64,000 nucleotides of DNA from Salirhabdus euzebyi. GTDB taxonomy: Bacteria; Bacillota; Bacilli; Bacillales; Alkalibacillaceae. Positions within the stretch are counted from its first letter, which is position 1. Every line of letters starts with the position of its first letter. A model generated the notes under the pieces. That model saw only the letters and a list, made by a program, of their open reading frames with translations, searched no databases and was not told the DNA's origin. Positions 41,602-51,261 of the stretch are shown piece after piece. The position numbers and the translations under genes are program-made. Where the stretch lies: contig NZ_JACHGH010000002.1 in assembly GCF_014207435.1 (NCBI RefSeq), forward strand, positions 248,001 to 312,000, in the 5' to 3' direction.

Positions 41602-42825
41602 ATGGGAGAAAGCGATGTAACATTAACCACTAGTGATATACCTGTGTTTAAAAAGAACTATCCTGTGTTTCGGTTTATTGGGGGAAACGTTATTTCATTT
41701 TTTGGTGATCAAATTCATCTTATTGCTATCCCATTAATGGTATTAGCTATTACTGGCTCACCCTTAAGTATGGGATTAGTTGCTGCATTTGAGCGTTTAC
41801 CTATATTATTTCAGCCTTTTGTTGGTGTACTTGCGGATCGGTTTAATAGAAAATATTTATTATTAATCTGTGATTTAGCTAGATGCATAATAATAGGATT
41901 AATTGGGCTTCTGTTCTTATTCGATCGGTTAGATATAGGCTTATTATACAGTGGTGCCTTTCTGACTGGAGTGCTCAGTCAAATTTACAATACTTCTCAA
42001 TTTGCATCTGTTCCTAAATTAGTTCGACAAAGTGATTTACACCTTGTCAATTCTATAAATACTGGTTTTTTTAATACGGCAGTATTAGTAGCACCTGGAC
42101 TAGGAGGGTTAATTATTAGCTTTTACAATCCAGGATATGCTCTATTAATTAACAGCTTAAGCTTCTTAATAGCATTTTTTGCCATCCTAAGTCTTAATAT
42201 GAAGGTTGAATCTCATTCGGGAATTAAACAGAAAACCGTATGGATAGATATAAAAGAAGGCTTTCAATTTGTGTTACAAACAAAACCTATATTGTATACG
42301 AATCTAGCAATGATTGCTTCCGTATTTGGTACCACTTTATTCCTTACCATGATGATTTTTCATTTAACGGAAACGATTAAATTATCCACAGAGCAAACAG
42401 GATTATTATTATCGATTGGCGGAGTTGGAGCAATATGCGGAGCACTAGTGACAAACGCATTAAAAAGGGTGTGGTCCTACCGGGGTATATTATTTTCGGC
42501 TTCGTTTATTGGTGGACTTTCTATTGTATTCTTTGGCATGGCTGATACATATTTTTGGTTGGTTATATGTAATGCGGTAGGTACTTTAGCTGCATCGATG
42601 TTGAACCCTTGTATTGTGACTATAAGGCAAACCTTAACTCCTAATAAGTTATTAGGACGTGTTCAGGCAACAAGTAGATTTTTGACATGGGCTCTTATGC
42701 CTTTGGCTGCACTCTTGGCTGGTATATTCGCAAGCAAATTTGGTACTGGCTACACAATAGTTTTAGGTGGTACCATTTCAACATTTGCAGCGTTTATCTA
42801 TTTACACCATTCCCTTGATTTTTAG
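41602..42825 (+). CDS. MFS transporter, macrolide-efflux (MefA-like) type
   Basis: A 407-residue transporter with about 12 membrane segments. GNVISFFGDQIHLIAIPLMV at the start and GVLADRFNRKYLL (motif A, about residues 74-86) are typical of the MefA/enterobactin-exporter branch of the superfamily. It follows the ArsR-type regulator by 21 bases with AAGGGGAAC before the start, so regulator and pump form an operon that probably responds to a toxic compound. A terminator lies at 42876. Confidence 0.88.
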   Translation: MGESDVTLTTSDIPVFKKNYPVFRFIGGNVISFFGDQIHLIAIPLMVLAITGSPLSMGLVAAFERLPILFQPFVGVLADRFNRKYLLLICDLARCIIIGLIGLLFLFDRLDIGLLYSGAFLTGVLSQIYNTSQFASVPKLVRQSDLHLVNSINTGFFNTAVLVAPGLGGLIISFYNPGYALLINSLSFLIAFFAILSLNMKVESHSGIKQKTVWIDIKEGFQFVLQTKPILYTNLAMIASVFGTTLFLTMMIFHLTETIKLSTEQTGLLLSIGGVGAICGALVTNALKRVWSYRGILFSASFIGGLSIVFFGMADTYFWLVICNAVGTLAASMLNPCIVTIRQTLTPNKLLGRVQATSRFLTWALMPLAALLAGIFASKFGTGYTIVLGGTISTFAAFIYLHHSLDF

Positions 42826-42875
42826 AAGAGCAGTTTTTACGTTCCATAATGCTAAAGTTTTGAATGTAAATGAAA

Positions 42876-42917
42876 GAGCCTGTATTTTTTAATTACTACT
42901 AAAAAATGCAGGCTCAT
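42876..42917. terminator. terminator between convergent genes
   Basis: GAGCCTGTATTTTTT and AAAAAATGCAGGCTC form a 15-bp stem (with a G-U type mismatch) around an AT loop, usable from both sides. Confidence 0.8.
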
Positions 42918-42953
42918 ACTAACTTGTAATTATATAATGCTCATTTTTTTATT

Positions 42954-43886
42954 TTAAATGTGTTTTTGAAACAATGCCACCTTAAATATGGATTTAAATC
43001 CCACTTTTTCGTATAGAAGATTTGCTTTCGTTAAACTATTAGAATCTACTGTAATCAGTACTGTTTGATTACCTCTATTAAAAGACTCCCTGAATACAGT
43101 GTTGAGAAGGCAAGAGGCTAACCCGCGTTTTCGCCAATTCTTCTTTGTACCTAGCAAATCAACATATATATCTTTACCATCAAAAATTTTACATATAATA
43201 AATCCAACTAGTTCATTTTCTGCATAGGCAACAAACCACAAACTTTGATCGTAATTTGTTGTACTCTTTTGTTGAATCCATTGTTCATAGGGTTGTGGAG
43301 AGAAATCCCTAACATCTTTAAAAGAATCTTGGTGAGCTTCGTGTAGTTTTACGGAATCTGTTTCGGCTCTGTATGGACGAATAGTTACACCGCTTGGTAC
43401 AGAAATTGATTCCGGTATTTCCTCCATTTTCATTTCCATTCTTTGATAGAGCCTATTAAACTGATATCCTTTTGATTCCAAAAGATGAATAGCACTCTCA
43501 TTATTAGCTGGCACAACATTATCTAGTTTTAGTGACAAGTTCTTAGAAGTTTTTATTTCTAATGCTCGGAAATCAATTAAATCTAATAAATGAGTGCCAA
43601 TGCCTTCTCCTTTAAAATCAGGATGAACAAATGCACTAGCATATAGACTTTCAGAATCGGTTTCTTCAATAAAACCGTAGCCAATGATCTGATTATTTTT
43701 TAATGATTCTATAATCCAAACATTTTTATTAAGAGTTATTTCACTCCATAGGTCAATCACATCTTGAATTTCTATATCGGGGAAACCAAATTCTGAGATA
43801 TCTACCATTGCAACAAAATCCGTAACAGCAGATGCGTCATCCAGCAATGGCGAACGTACCAAATAATCTTTACATAATGCTTTCAC
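42954..43886 (-). CDS. protein with two GNAT acetyltransferase domains
   Basis: A 310-residue tandem GNAT protein. The first domain has the acetyl-CoA loop HPDFKGEGIGTHLLD (about residues 95-110), the second KKNWRKRGLASCLLN (about 250-265), each followed by the usual NNESAIHLLESKGY or TKANLLYEKVGF helix. Tandem GNATs of this kind include mycothiol-synthase-like proteins; the substrate here is unknown. GTG 43886 is preferred because GAGGAG lies seven bases upstream on the minus strand. Confidence 0.85.
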   Translation of the reverse strand: MKALCKDYLVRSPLLDDASAVTDFVAMVDISEFGFPDIEIQDVIDLWSEITLNKNVWIIESLKNNQIIGYGFIEETDSESLYASAFVHPDFKGEGIGTHLLDLIDFRALEIKTSKNLSLKLDNVVPANNESAIHLLESKGYQFNRLYQRMEMKMEEIPESISVPSGVTIRPYRAETDSVKLHEAHQDSFKDVRDFSPQPYEQWIQQKSTTNYDQSLWFVAYAENELVGFIICKIFDGKDIYVDLLGTKKNWRKRGLASCLLNTVFRESFNRGNQTVLITVDSNSLTKANLLYEKVGFKSIFKVALFQKHI

Positions 43887-43929
43887 TAAAATGCTCCTCT
43901 CAAAATAAAAATGGTCATCCAGCACCACG

Positions 43930-44287
43930 TATGAAAGAGGAGGGATATTCTAGTAGTCTTATTAAGACGCTTTTTAAAGCGTTTTTTATGAAATACGATT
44001 CTGGCTGTTCTATAGGTCCCAAAAAGGCATAGTAATCCCGTTCTCCTCAAATCGTAGAAATGCTTTCTTGATTAAAATAACGAGCAATTTGGGTATTACT
44101 ATTACTTTATCAATGGGAAACCTCCTAAACTAATGGAAATAGTATTATGATATTTCTTCAATAGATGTAAACTATATCCATTATAAACCAAAAAGTAATT
44201 TTTTTGTTTGAAAAATTAATAGTAGGGTTTCTAAGTTGAAAAAACGTTTAATACATAAGATTTAAAAATAGTAAAAATGAAAAAGAG
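43930..44287. other. gene-poor stretch with a possible gene remnant
   Basis: A hairpin ACGCTT/AAGCGT with TTTTTT lies at 43967-43988. Minus-strand positions about 44118-44023 keep an open frame ending VKKAF-type, reading IKKAFLRFEENGITMPFWDL before its stop, which looks like the tail of a membrane or channel protein (MscS-like tails end in a similar ENGIEIPFP). No start or body remains. The rest is AT-rich without features. Confidence 0.3.
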
Positions 44288-44299
44288 GTGAATGGGAAT

Positions 44300-44641
44300 A
44301 TGTATTGGGAGACTTTGCCGAATTGGGTTTGGACCATTTATTATTTGGTACTGTTATCAACATTAGGGATTTCTATTTTACATATTTTTCGTAAACAGTT
44401 AAAAGGTTTTTCGATTATTTCAATAGTCATTACTATTACTGTTCCGATAGTTAGTTTTCTGAATAGTATTGGAAGAGGAAAGGGAATAAACGAGTTTGGA
44501 TACTTTATAAATCAGTTGCAACAAGGATCTTTATGGTCAATTTATGTTTCAGTAGGTTTTCTATACTTACTTTTCTACTGGTTGCTTATTCTTGTAAAGA
44601 ACATGAACAGGGACATTACTATTTTTAATAGAGGAAATTAA
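44300..44641 (+). CDS. small membrane protein of unknown function
   Basis: A 113-residue protein with three hydrophobic segments (about residues 9-31, 40-60 and 76-103), beginning MYWETLPNWVWTIYYLV. I do not recognise a family. ATG 44300 follows AAAGAGGTGAATGG; GTG 44288 overlaps that site. It stands alone between two gene-poor stretches, with a terminator-like hairpin at 44786. Confidence 0.55.
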   Translation: MYWETLPNWVWTIYYLVLLSTLGISILHIFRKQLKGFSIISIVITITVPIVSFLNSIGRGKGINEFGYFINQLQQGSLWSIYVSVGFLYLLFYWLLILVKNMNRDITIFNRGN

Positions 44642-44785
44642 TATGTGAAATGCCCTAATTTTATTCACGAGCATTTTTACTGCTAGGATGCAGTTATTAT
44701 ATTTTTAAGCTATTTTTATCAACGAGTTTAAATTTAAATCTATGAATTTGGAGAATTAAGTAGCAGCTGCTAAGTGGACAAGAAT

Positions 44786-44820
44786 TAAAAATAGATCACC
44801 ATAGTGTGATCTATTTTTTA
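44786..44820 (+). terminator. intrinsic terminator
   Basis: AAAAATAGATCAC and GTGATCTATTTTT form a perfect stem around a short loop. It lies within the 300-base gap 44642-44941, in which I see nothing else. Confidence 0.75.
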
Positions 44821-44941
44821 CGGAATAATATGTAATATTATGCTAGTATTAGCTTATAGGAACATGACCAACCAAATGATAGAGTTGAGAACGTCTATAA
44901 AATAGTAATAAGACATTTATATAATGAAAAGGGGACTTAAC

Positions 44942-45793
44942 TTGGGTGAATTTAGAATCACAGAAAATAATCATACTTACCATGGATGTGAATTTGGAGA
45001 TAAAAACCTTCCAACTCTAGTATGTTTTCATGGGATGACTTGTGATTTAAATAGTTTTTATTATCTAAAAGATTTTCTCTCCAAAGACTTCCACCTTATT
45101 CTTTTAGATGGCCCAGGCCATGGGGAAACGGATCCTTTTAAAAAAGAAGAAGATTATAGATTTACTTCAGTCGCAAAGAGGATGGATAAAGTAATTAGCC
45201 AAATGGTTAAAAGACCTTTTTACATATTGGGACATTCATGGGGAGCGGACCTTGCTCTAAACTATACAAAGATATTTCCTGATAAGATAAAAGGAGTCGT
45301 GTTAATTGATGGGGGTTATGTTTTTCCTGAACAAGCAGATGGATTAACGGAAGAAAAAGCCCTTCTAGATTGGGACGAGTATATTAATTCAAGTAAGTAT
45401 AACTCTTGGGAAGAAATAGTGAAAACGTATCAAGAATATACTACGAAGGATTGGGGCGACAGTCTGGATATCCTCATACACTCTAATTTTAAACGGGTCA
45501 GTGGGAACTACGTGTTAAAGGCTGATCGTTTTAGCCTTTTAGCAACAATAAAAGCTTTTTATCAAGAGCCTTGTTCAACTACATATGACAGTATTAAATG
45601 CCCTGTATTATTATTTCATGCAACAGTTCCTGAGAGAGATCCAGCAAGGTCTAAAGGAATACTAAAAATTCAAAACAGTATAAAGGATATAACGACAATA
45701 GGCATAAAAAATACAAAGCACAACATTCACTGGGATACCCCTAATGAGGTTGCTAATGAAATATTATTGTGGAAACAACAAGAGGAGATATGA
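44942..45793 (+). CDS. alpha/beta hydrolase
   Basis: A 283-residue alpha/beta-fold hydrolase. CFHGMTCDLNSF gives the oxyanion region, LLDGPGHGETD follows, the nucleophile elbow is LGHSWGAD (Ser at about residue 99), and the C-terminal His is in NTKHNIHWD. The substrate (ester, lactone or C-C bond) cannot be told. TTG 44942 is preferred over ATG 44924 because AAAAGGGGA then lies at proper distance. It appears monocistronic. Confidence 0.85.
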   Translation: MGEFRITENNHTYHGCEFGDKNLPTLVCFHGMTCDLNSFYYLKDFLSKDFHLILLDGPGHGETDPFKKEEDYRFTSVAKRMDKVISQMVKRPFYILGHSWGADLALNYTKIFPDKIKGVVLIDGGYVFPEQADGLTEEKALLDWDEYINSSKYNSWEEIVKTYQEYTTKDWGDSLDILIHSNFKRVSGNYVLKADRFSLLATIKAFYQEPCSTTYDSIKCPVLLFHATVPERDPARSKGILKIQNSIKDITTIGIKNTKHNIHWDTPNEVANEILLWKQQEEI

Positions 45794-45909
45794 TTTAATC
45801 ATTTATACAATTATCAACCTGGCCTGAAAACAAATTCCTTAAACCTTAGTTAAAATCTAATAACGTAATCGTAGTTTAGTTGATTAACGTGAAGAGTGGA
45901 GAGAAACAC

Positions 45910-46482
45910 ATGAACAATTTGTTTACAATAGACTGTGGTGAAATACTATTGAGAGAATTTACCGTTGGTGATGTGGATGCTATATATGAACTTACTTCAC
46001 AGCCAGAAGTTTATGAATTTTTGCCAGATTGGCGATCCACAAGAGAACAACGGTTGAACTGGGTTACGAACTATGAAATACCATCCAATAAAGAGTTCTT
46101 AGCTACATTGCCTAAAATTAATGGTCAGAATTATTTGAAGTTAGGTATTATATTAAAGGAAACTGGTAAGTTTATCGGTTTCTGTAATACTGGAAAGAAA
46201 GAAGAATTGCGTGAGCCCAACCAAGAAATTGCTTATGCCATCTCAAAACATTATAGAAATCGAGGATACACAACAACAGCAGCAAAAGGATTGATAAATT
46301 ATTTATTTCAGAACACAGATGTTGAACAACTAAATACCATTGTATTACCTAACAACATAAGCTCAACGAAAGTGATTCAAAAATGTGGTTTCAGCCATTA
46401 TGGAGATATAGAAATCGAAGGACAACTATATGATCATTACGTTTTTTACAAAGAAGACTGGAAAAACCTATATAACAAGTAA
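45910..46482 (+). CDS. GNAT acetyltransferase, RimJ/RimL-like
   Basis: A 190-residue acetyltransferase with ILLREFTVGDVDAIYELTS at the start, EIAYAISKHYRNRGYTTTAA as the acetyl-CoA loop (about residues 115-134) and NNISSTKVIQKCGF near the end, the standard RimJ/RimL layout. ATG 45910 follows TGGAGAG. The target is unknown. It stands alone with a terminator at 46516. Confidence 0.85.
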   Translation: MNNLFTIDCGEILLREFTVGDVDAIYELTSQPEVYEFLPDWRSTREQRLNWVTNYEIPSNKEFLATLPKINGQNYLKLGIILKETGKFIGFCNTGKKEELREPNQEIAYAISKHYRNRGYTTTAAKGLINYLFQNTDVEQLNTIVLPNNISSTKVIQKCGFSHYGDIEIEGQLYDHYVFYKEDWKNLYNK

Positions 46483-46515
46483 CCTTTTACTGTGTAGTAA
46501 ATAATTATTACAGGT

Positions 46516-46547
46516 GCGTTTCTTCAATATGGAAGAAACGTGTTTTC
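46516..46547 (+). terminator. intrinsic terminator
   Basis: CGTTTCTTC and GAAGAAACG form a 9-bp stem around AATATG, followed by TGTTTTCT. Confidence 0.7.
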
Positions 46548-46699
46548 TACTAATTCAAAAAGAAGTTTTAGTAGAAGTAAAATAGGTTCATATAGATCAG
46601 ACTATCACACATTTTTTCTTATTAGTGACCTATGTACACTCTCCAAAACTAGTTCATGAATATACTATTTTAACTAGTACCTTGGAGGTGATATTGTGT

Positions 46700-47617
46700 A
46701 TGACTAATTATCCTCGCTGGTCGCGTCTTCCCTATGCAGGTGAAGAATATCCTCCTAAAAATCCAGAAGAACCTTTAGCTGGCACTTGGCCGCTTATTTT
46801 TTTGCAAAGAGATAATAACGGTTGGTTTAAGGGTCCGTTGGGTGATTCTATACCTAAAGTTATCCATCCCTATAAGGTTAATTGGAAAATGGAATTACAA
46901 GATGTTCAAGATACACTGGAAAATTTAACGTTAGAGCGAAAACTTCTTGCTGAATATTGGGGTACGGGGCATGTCACCAAACAGTGGACTCCTATTATCG
47001 ACCGACTAATTGATACCTATACGGTTTTCACAACAAAAATTCCTCCCATGTCCTTAACAACGCCTGAGGCTGCACGTATACTAGCATTAACAGAAGCTGC
47101 AATTCAAGATGCAGGGGTTGTGGCTTGGGCTATTAAATACCGTTATGATGTTGCCAGACCTAATCAACAGGATCCGAATCTAGTAACGTATATATGTACT
47201 CCTAGACATCCCTCTTATATTTCTGGTCACGCTATTGTAGCTGGTGTGGCTTCAGAAGTGTTAAGTTACTTCTTTCCAGCTGAACGAGAACGTTTAACGA
47301 TTTTAGCAGAGGAATGTGCTGTTGCACGGGTTTATGGCGGAGTTCATTATCCGATAGATGGAACGGAGGGTCTCCGTTTGGGGAGAGCAATTGCAAAAAG
47401 CCTGACAAGTTTTTTTGCCACACAAGTAGATGCATTAGGAAATCCAGTTGATGAACCATTTATAGAGGACAAAAATGCAATCATCCCCCCTGATGGTTAT
47501 CCTTATCAACAAGCAATACCTTTTGACTTCATTTCTAAATGTCAATCAAGGGTTGTAGAAGAAACGTTATTCAGCAAAATAACGAAAAATTTTCTTGGAC
47601 TGTTTGGAGCAAAATAA
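46700..47617 (+). CDS. vanadium-dependent haloperoxidase/PAP2-like protein
   Basis: A 305-residue protein of the haloperoxidase/acid phosphatase superfamily. The three anion-binding motifs are in order: KYRYDVARP (Lys and Arg), PSYISGHA (Ser-Gly-His) and ARVYGGVHYPIDG (Arg, His, Asp). It has no signal peptide or membrane span, unlike lipid phosphatases, and resembles bacterial vanadium haloperoxidase homologues, including Bacillus YwoA-unrelated spore or stress proteins. Whether it binds vanadate or hydrolyses phosphate is undecided. ATG 46700 follows GGAGGTG nine bases upstream. Confidence 0.8.
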   Translation: MTNYPRWSRLPYAGEEYPPKNPEEPLAGTWPLIFLQRDNNGWFKGPLGDSIPKVIHPYKVNWKMELQDVQDTLENLTLERKLLAEYWGTGHVTKQWTPIIDRLIDTYTVFTTKIPPMSLTTPEAARILALTEAAIQDAGVVAWAIKYRYDVARPNQQDPNLVTYICTPRHPSYISGHAIVAGVASEVLSYFFPAERERLTILAEECAVARVYGGVHYPIDGTEGLRLGRAIAKSLTSFFATQVDALGNPVDEPFIEDKNAIIPPDGYPYQQAIPFDFISKCQSRVVEETLFSKITKNFLGLFGAK

Positions 47618-47769
47618 ATCATTGCTAAATGGTCAAAAGGCTTACTTAGGTAGGCCTTTCAACTTTTTAGTGAAGGTAATTCAGTAAGTGATAGAGAACT
47701 CTATTATTAGCTTTTTAAGGAGCCGTTTTTTCTAATTAAGCCATTCTTCAAAATATAGGGGTGCTTATA

Positions 47770-48558
47770 ATGAGTGAATATTATTTAATAAATGCTTTTA
47801 CTAAGGAAGCCTTTAAGGGGAACCCTGCAGCAATTGTTTTATTAAAAGAGAAAAAGACAAATAAATGGCTGGAATTACTAGCTAAAGAGCTTAACCAACC
47901 AATTACAACATTTGTTTCAAAACAGATGGAAAATGAATATGAGCTTAGATGGTTCACACCTACAAAGGAAATTGATTTATGTGGGCACGGCACATTAGGA
48001 GCTGCTCATATTATATGGAGTCAAGGTCTTTCTTCAACATCAACGATTACTTTTCAGACTAAATCAGGTAATCTTGATGCTAAACAATCAAATCAACTAA
48101 TCACACTTACATTTAATGTAAAACAGTCAAATCAAAGTGTAGTGACAGAGAATATAAAACGTGTTATTGATTTTCCTATCAAAAATGTTGCGTGGGCAGA
48201 AGATCGGTATATTATAGAGTTGGAAAATGAGAAGATGGTTCGAGGCTATATACCAAATTTAGACGCAATAAGTAAACTAGAGGGCCCAGGTGTCATTCTT
48301 ACTAGTCGTGGTTTAGAAAAGTATGATTTTGTATCGAGGTATTTTGCGCCCAAAATAGGAATTAATGAAGACTACGTAACTGGTTCTGCACACTGCGCTT
48401 TGGCGTCCTATTGGAGTAAAATATTAAATAAAAGTGAATTTACAGCATATCAGGCTTCAGAACGCGGAGGTGAAATCCGATTAAAACTTAAAGGGGAGAA
48501 AGTGGAATTAATTGGATCTTGCGTAACTTTATTACACGGACAGTTAGTTGACCTATAA
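47770..48558 (+). CDS. PhzF-family isomerase-like protein
   Basis: A 262-residue PhzF protein. FTKEAFKGNPAAIVLL near the start, LRWFTPTKEIDLCGHGTLGAA (with the catalytic Glu in the TKEIDLCGH stretch), and EDYVTGSAHCAL near the end are the signature blocks of the two diaminopimelate-epimerase-like halves. The true reaction of most family members is unknown. ATG 47770 follows TAGGGGTG. No phenazine genes are present, so it is a stand-alone homologue. Confidence 0.87.
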   Translation: MSEYYLINAFTKEAFKGNPAAIVLLKEKKTNKWLELLAKELNQPITTFVSKQMENEYELRWFTPTKEIDLCGHGTLGAAHIIWSQGLSSTSTITFQTKSGNLDAKQSNQLITLTFNVKQSNQSVVTENIKRVIDFPIKNVAWAEDRYIIELENEKMVRGYIPNLDAISKLEGPGVILTSRGLEKYDFVSRYFAPKIGINEDYVTGSAHCALASYWSKILNKSEFTAYQASERGGEIRLKLKGEKVELIGSCVTLLHGQLVDL

Positions 48559-48717
48559 CGATTCCTTATCTATGCTAAACGAAGAAGATTTAGAAAAAAT
48601 ACATACTAATGCAGATTAAAATCATGTCTAAGCCTAGCTTTTTGCAATGGAAAGAAAAATCTAGGTAATTAGTTGTTTTTAGAAATATAGATTTAAATAT
48701 GCTAGGGAGCGACGAAA

Positions 48718-50226
48718 ATGGATTTTTATGCGTTTCAACGAACGTTATTAAGGAATTATATTATTGGATCTGTCATAGCGGTGTGTATTGTTGGAAGTAC
48801 ATTTGTCTTTTATACATTAGACTTAAGTATCAAGGAAATCTATTATTTAATTGGTGTCCTCATTACATCTTTATGTGTGATGTTTACGTTAGAATATAGA
48901 GTATTTAAATCCCATATCCAACCTATAAAACTTGTTATGTTAAAAGACAATTCTACTTTAGAGGAACTAGAAAATGCTTTTATTCGGGCACATCATTTTC
49001 CTTCCTTAACTGTTTTTAGAATTATGATACCACATCTTTTAGGACTTTCCATTTCCGCTTCCTTGCTGACCAGCTTCCTAATTTATGTTGACATACTTTC
49101 CTTGCCTTATAGTTATGTCGGCTTAGCCTGGATTGGAGCAATACTAATTGCATCTATGCACGCAATGATTGAGTTCTTTTTAACAGCAAAAACTACGCCT
49201 TCGATTTTAAATACAATTGAAAGTAAGGCAGTAGATACATATCATTCTAGCTTATCGTTAAACGGTAAGGTGATCGTTTCTATCAGACGAAAATTTTCTG
49301 TTAGTGCATTATTTATTGGGATTTTTCCTGTATTACTTTTCGGCCTTGCTACACAAATTCGATTAGTGCAATTAGACGAAAATATCATAAAAGGTTACCT
49401 AAGTTGGGCAGGTATTATTATTTTGATTACGATTGTATTTGCGATATACGGTTCTTTCCTTCTAACAAAAGAGGTCCAGACTCCTATTGAAAAAGTATTA
49501 AAAGGGATGAATCATGTTCAGGATGGTCATTTAAAAGAACTGGATAACTATTATTCTGATGAATTCTCTGAACTTATATCAGGGTTCAATCATATGGTTC
49601 GCTCTATTAAAACTAGAGAAGAAATGAATACACAGTTAGTAGAAAGTTTTTTCACTGTATTTGCAGCAACCCTTGATGCAAGAGATCCTTATACAGCCGG
49701 ACATTCAATCAGAGTGGCAGACTATGCCGTGGAAATTGGAAAAAGGGACGGGATGTCCTTGGATGAATTGACCAAATTAAAAAAATCAGCTTTATTACAT
49801 GATATCGGTAAAATAGGAGTACGAGATGACGTTCTCTTGAAGGACGGAAAGTTAACTGCGGAAGAATTTGAGCAAATAAAACAGCACCCTGCTATTGGGG
49901 CTACCATTTTAGAAGAAATTAAGCCTTATGACGCCATGAAAGACCTAATACCAGGTGTGAAATATCATCACGAAAGATACGACGGAAAGGGTTATCCAGA
50001 AGGTTTATCTGCTACTAACATTCCATTATTCGGTCGTATTTTGGCAGTTGCTGATGCATTTGACGCAATGACTTCTAATAGACCATACCGGGCTGGGATG
50101 TCCTTTAATAAAGCAGTATCTATCTTATCGGATGGAAAAAGTACACAGTGGGATTCACATTATGTTGATCTATTTATCGGCTATTTAGAAGATGAAAAAT
50201 TAATACCCAATAAGGTGACGATTTGA
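48718..50226 (+). CDS. membrane HD-GYP domain protein (c-di-GMP phosphodiesterase type)
   Basis: A 502-residue protein. The first 255 residues hold six to eight membrane segments, a HAMP-like linker follows (LTKEVQTPIEKVLKGMNHV, to about residue 300), then an HD-GYP domain from about 310: TAGHSIRVADYA, LLHDIGKIGVRD, HPAIGATIL, YHHERYDGKGYPEGL and DAMTSNRPYR. Metal ligands and the GYP motif are all present, so cyclic-di-GMP hydrolysis is plausible. The sensory input is unknown. The start follows TAGGGAG. Confidence 0.88.
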   Translation: MDFYAFQRTLLRNYIIGSVIAVCIVGSTFVFYTLDLSIKEIYYLIGVLITSLCVMFTLEYRVFKSHIQPIKLVMLKDNSTLEELENAFIRAHHFPSLTVFRIMIPHLLGLSISASLLTSFLIYVDILSLPYSYVGLAWIGAILIASMHAMIEFFLTAKTTPSILNTIESKAVDTYHSSLSLNGKVIVSIRRKFSVSALFIGIFPVLLFGLATQIRLVQLDENIIKGYLSWAGIIILITIVFAIYGSFLLTKEVQTPIEKVLKGMNHVQDGHLKELDNYYSDEFSELISGFNHMVRSIKTREEMNTQLVESFFTVFAATLDARDPYTAGHSIRVADYAVEIGKRDGMSLDELTKLKKSALLHDIGKIGVRDDVLLKDGKLTAEEFEQIKQHPAIGATILEEIKPYDAMKDLIPGVKYHHERYDGKGYPEGLSATNIPLFGRILAVADAFDAMTSNRPYRAGMSFNKAVSILSDGKSTQWDSHYVDLFIGYLEDEKLIPNKVTI

Positions 50227-50485
50227 GATCAAGATATAACAGACTTTAATAAGATCCGTCTAATTTTTCGCATCAGTTCCTTTTTTTCTTGATATCTTAT
50301 AAGGGATGTGAAAAATTCAAGTCAAAGCACAAGGGTAGTTACCTTGAATGTTTATTACTATTACAAATATCTTTCTAATTAAAGGATAGATATAATAAAT
50401 AATTTGTGAGCTTCTAAAGAAATGAACTTAAGCTATCGAGCATGAATCTTGAATAAATAAGGGGAAAGGTGAGGTAGAAGGTTAT

Positions 50486-51160
50486 ATGATTTCTTTAAGA
50501 GTACTGGTACCAATAACAGTTAGTTTAATTCTAGTAGGCTGCCAAGAAGATGAAATGTTACTAGAAGAAAATCAAAAGTTAAAAACAGAATTAACGGAAC
50601 TTGAGACTGAATTACAAAATAAGAAAGCTGAACTAGAAAAAATGTCTAGTAACCTAGATGACTATGCAGAAACAAATCGAAAACTCGAACAGGAACTTGT
50701 AGAGGTGGATAACCAACAAGAGAATATTCCATTATTTGATGTTTTTAACGAAAAGTTATTTGTTGCTTCAGACACACTTTCCCATGAGAACTTAACAATA
50801 GCTAAGGTCAAGGAATTATTAGGGGAGCCAAATGAGTACGATGAAAAACCAGCAGCACATGGTTCAGGAAAAGATATAACATTGACTTATGATGAAGCTA
50901 CTTTCCATTTTCGGGGAGAAAATGAACAAGCAGGTATAAGGGCTTTAGTTATTAAAGAATCTTTTCTTACGACATCAGAGGGAATTACAATTGGTTCGAC
51001 CCAAGAAAAAGTAAGAAGTACATATGGAGAGTATATCTATGAGGAATATTCCCACGATGAATATGATAATGTTATTTCCATAGGGGGTAAAACTGGTATG
51101 GCATTTAGGATTATTGATGACCATGTTTCTGAAATCTTTATTTGGTTTTCATATGAATAA
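50486..51160 (+). CDS. lipoprotein with coiled coil
   Basis: A 224-residue lipoprotein: signal peptide with lipobox LVGC (Cys at about residue 19), a coiled coil of heptads rich in Leu, Glu and Lys from about 25 to 75, then a globular domain that reads VKELLGEPNEYDEK and ITIGSTQEKVRSTYGE, a pattern like the SmpA/OmlA-related or DUF4309-like folds. I cannot name it. The start follows GGGGAAAGGTGAGG but with long spacing. No function is evident. Confidence 0.68.
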   Translation: MISLRVLVPITVSLILVGCQEDEMLLEENQKLKTELTELETELQNKKAELEKMSSNLDDYAETNRKLEQELVEVDNQQENIPLFDVFNEKLFVASDTLSHENLTIAKVKELLGEPNEYDEKPAAHGSGKDITLTYDEATFHFRGENEQAGIRALVIKESFLTTSEGITIGSTQEKVRSTYGEYIYEEYSHDEYDNVISIGGKTGMAFRIIDDHVSEIFIWFSYE

Positions 51161-51261
51161 TTAAGACAAGATAAGCTTATTTTCTTCAACTAAAAGGTAC
51201 GTTAATATAGTAAGGATTCTTGGAAAAAAATTTAATTAACTTTCCCAAAGGGGGGAGAAGG

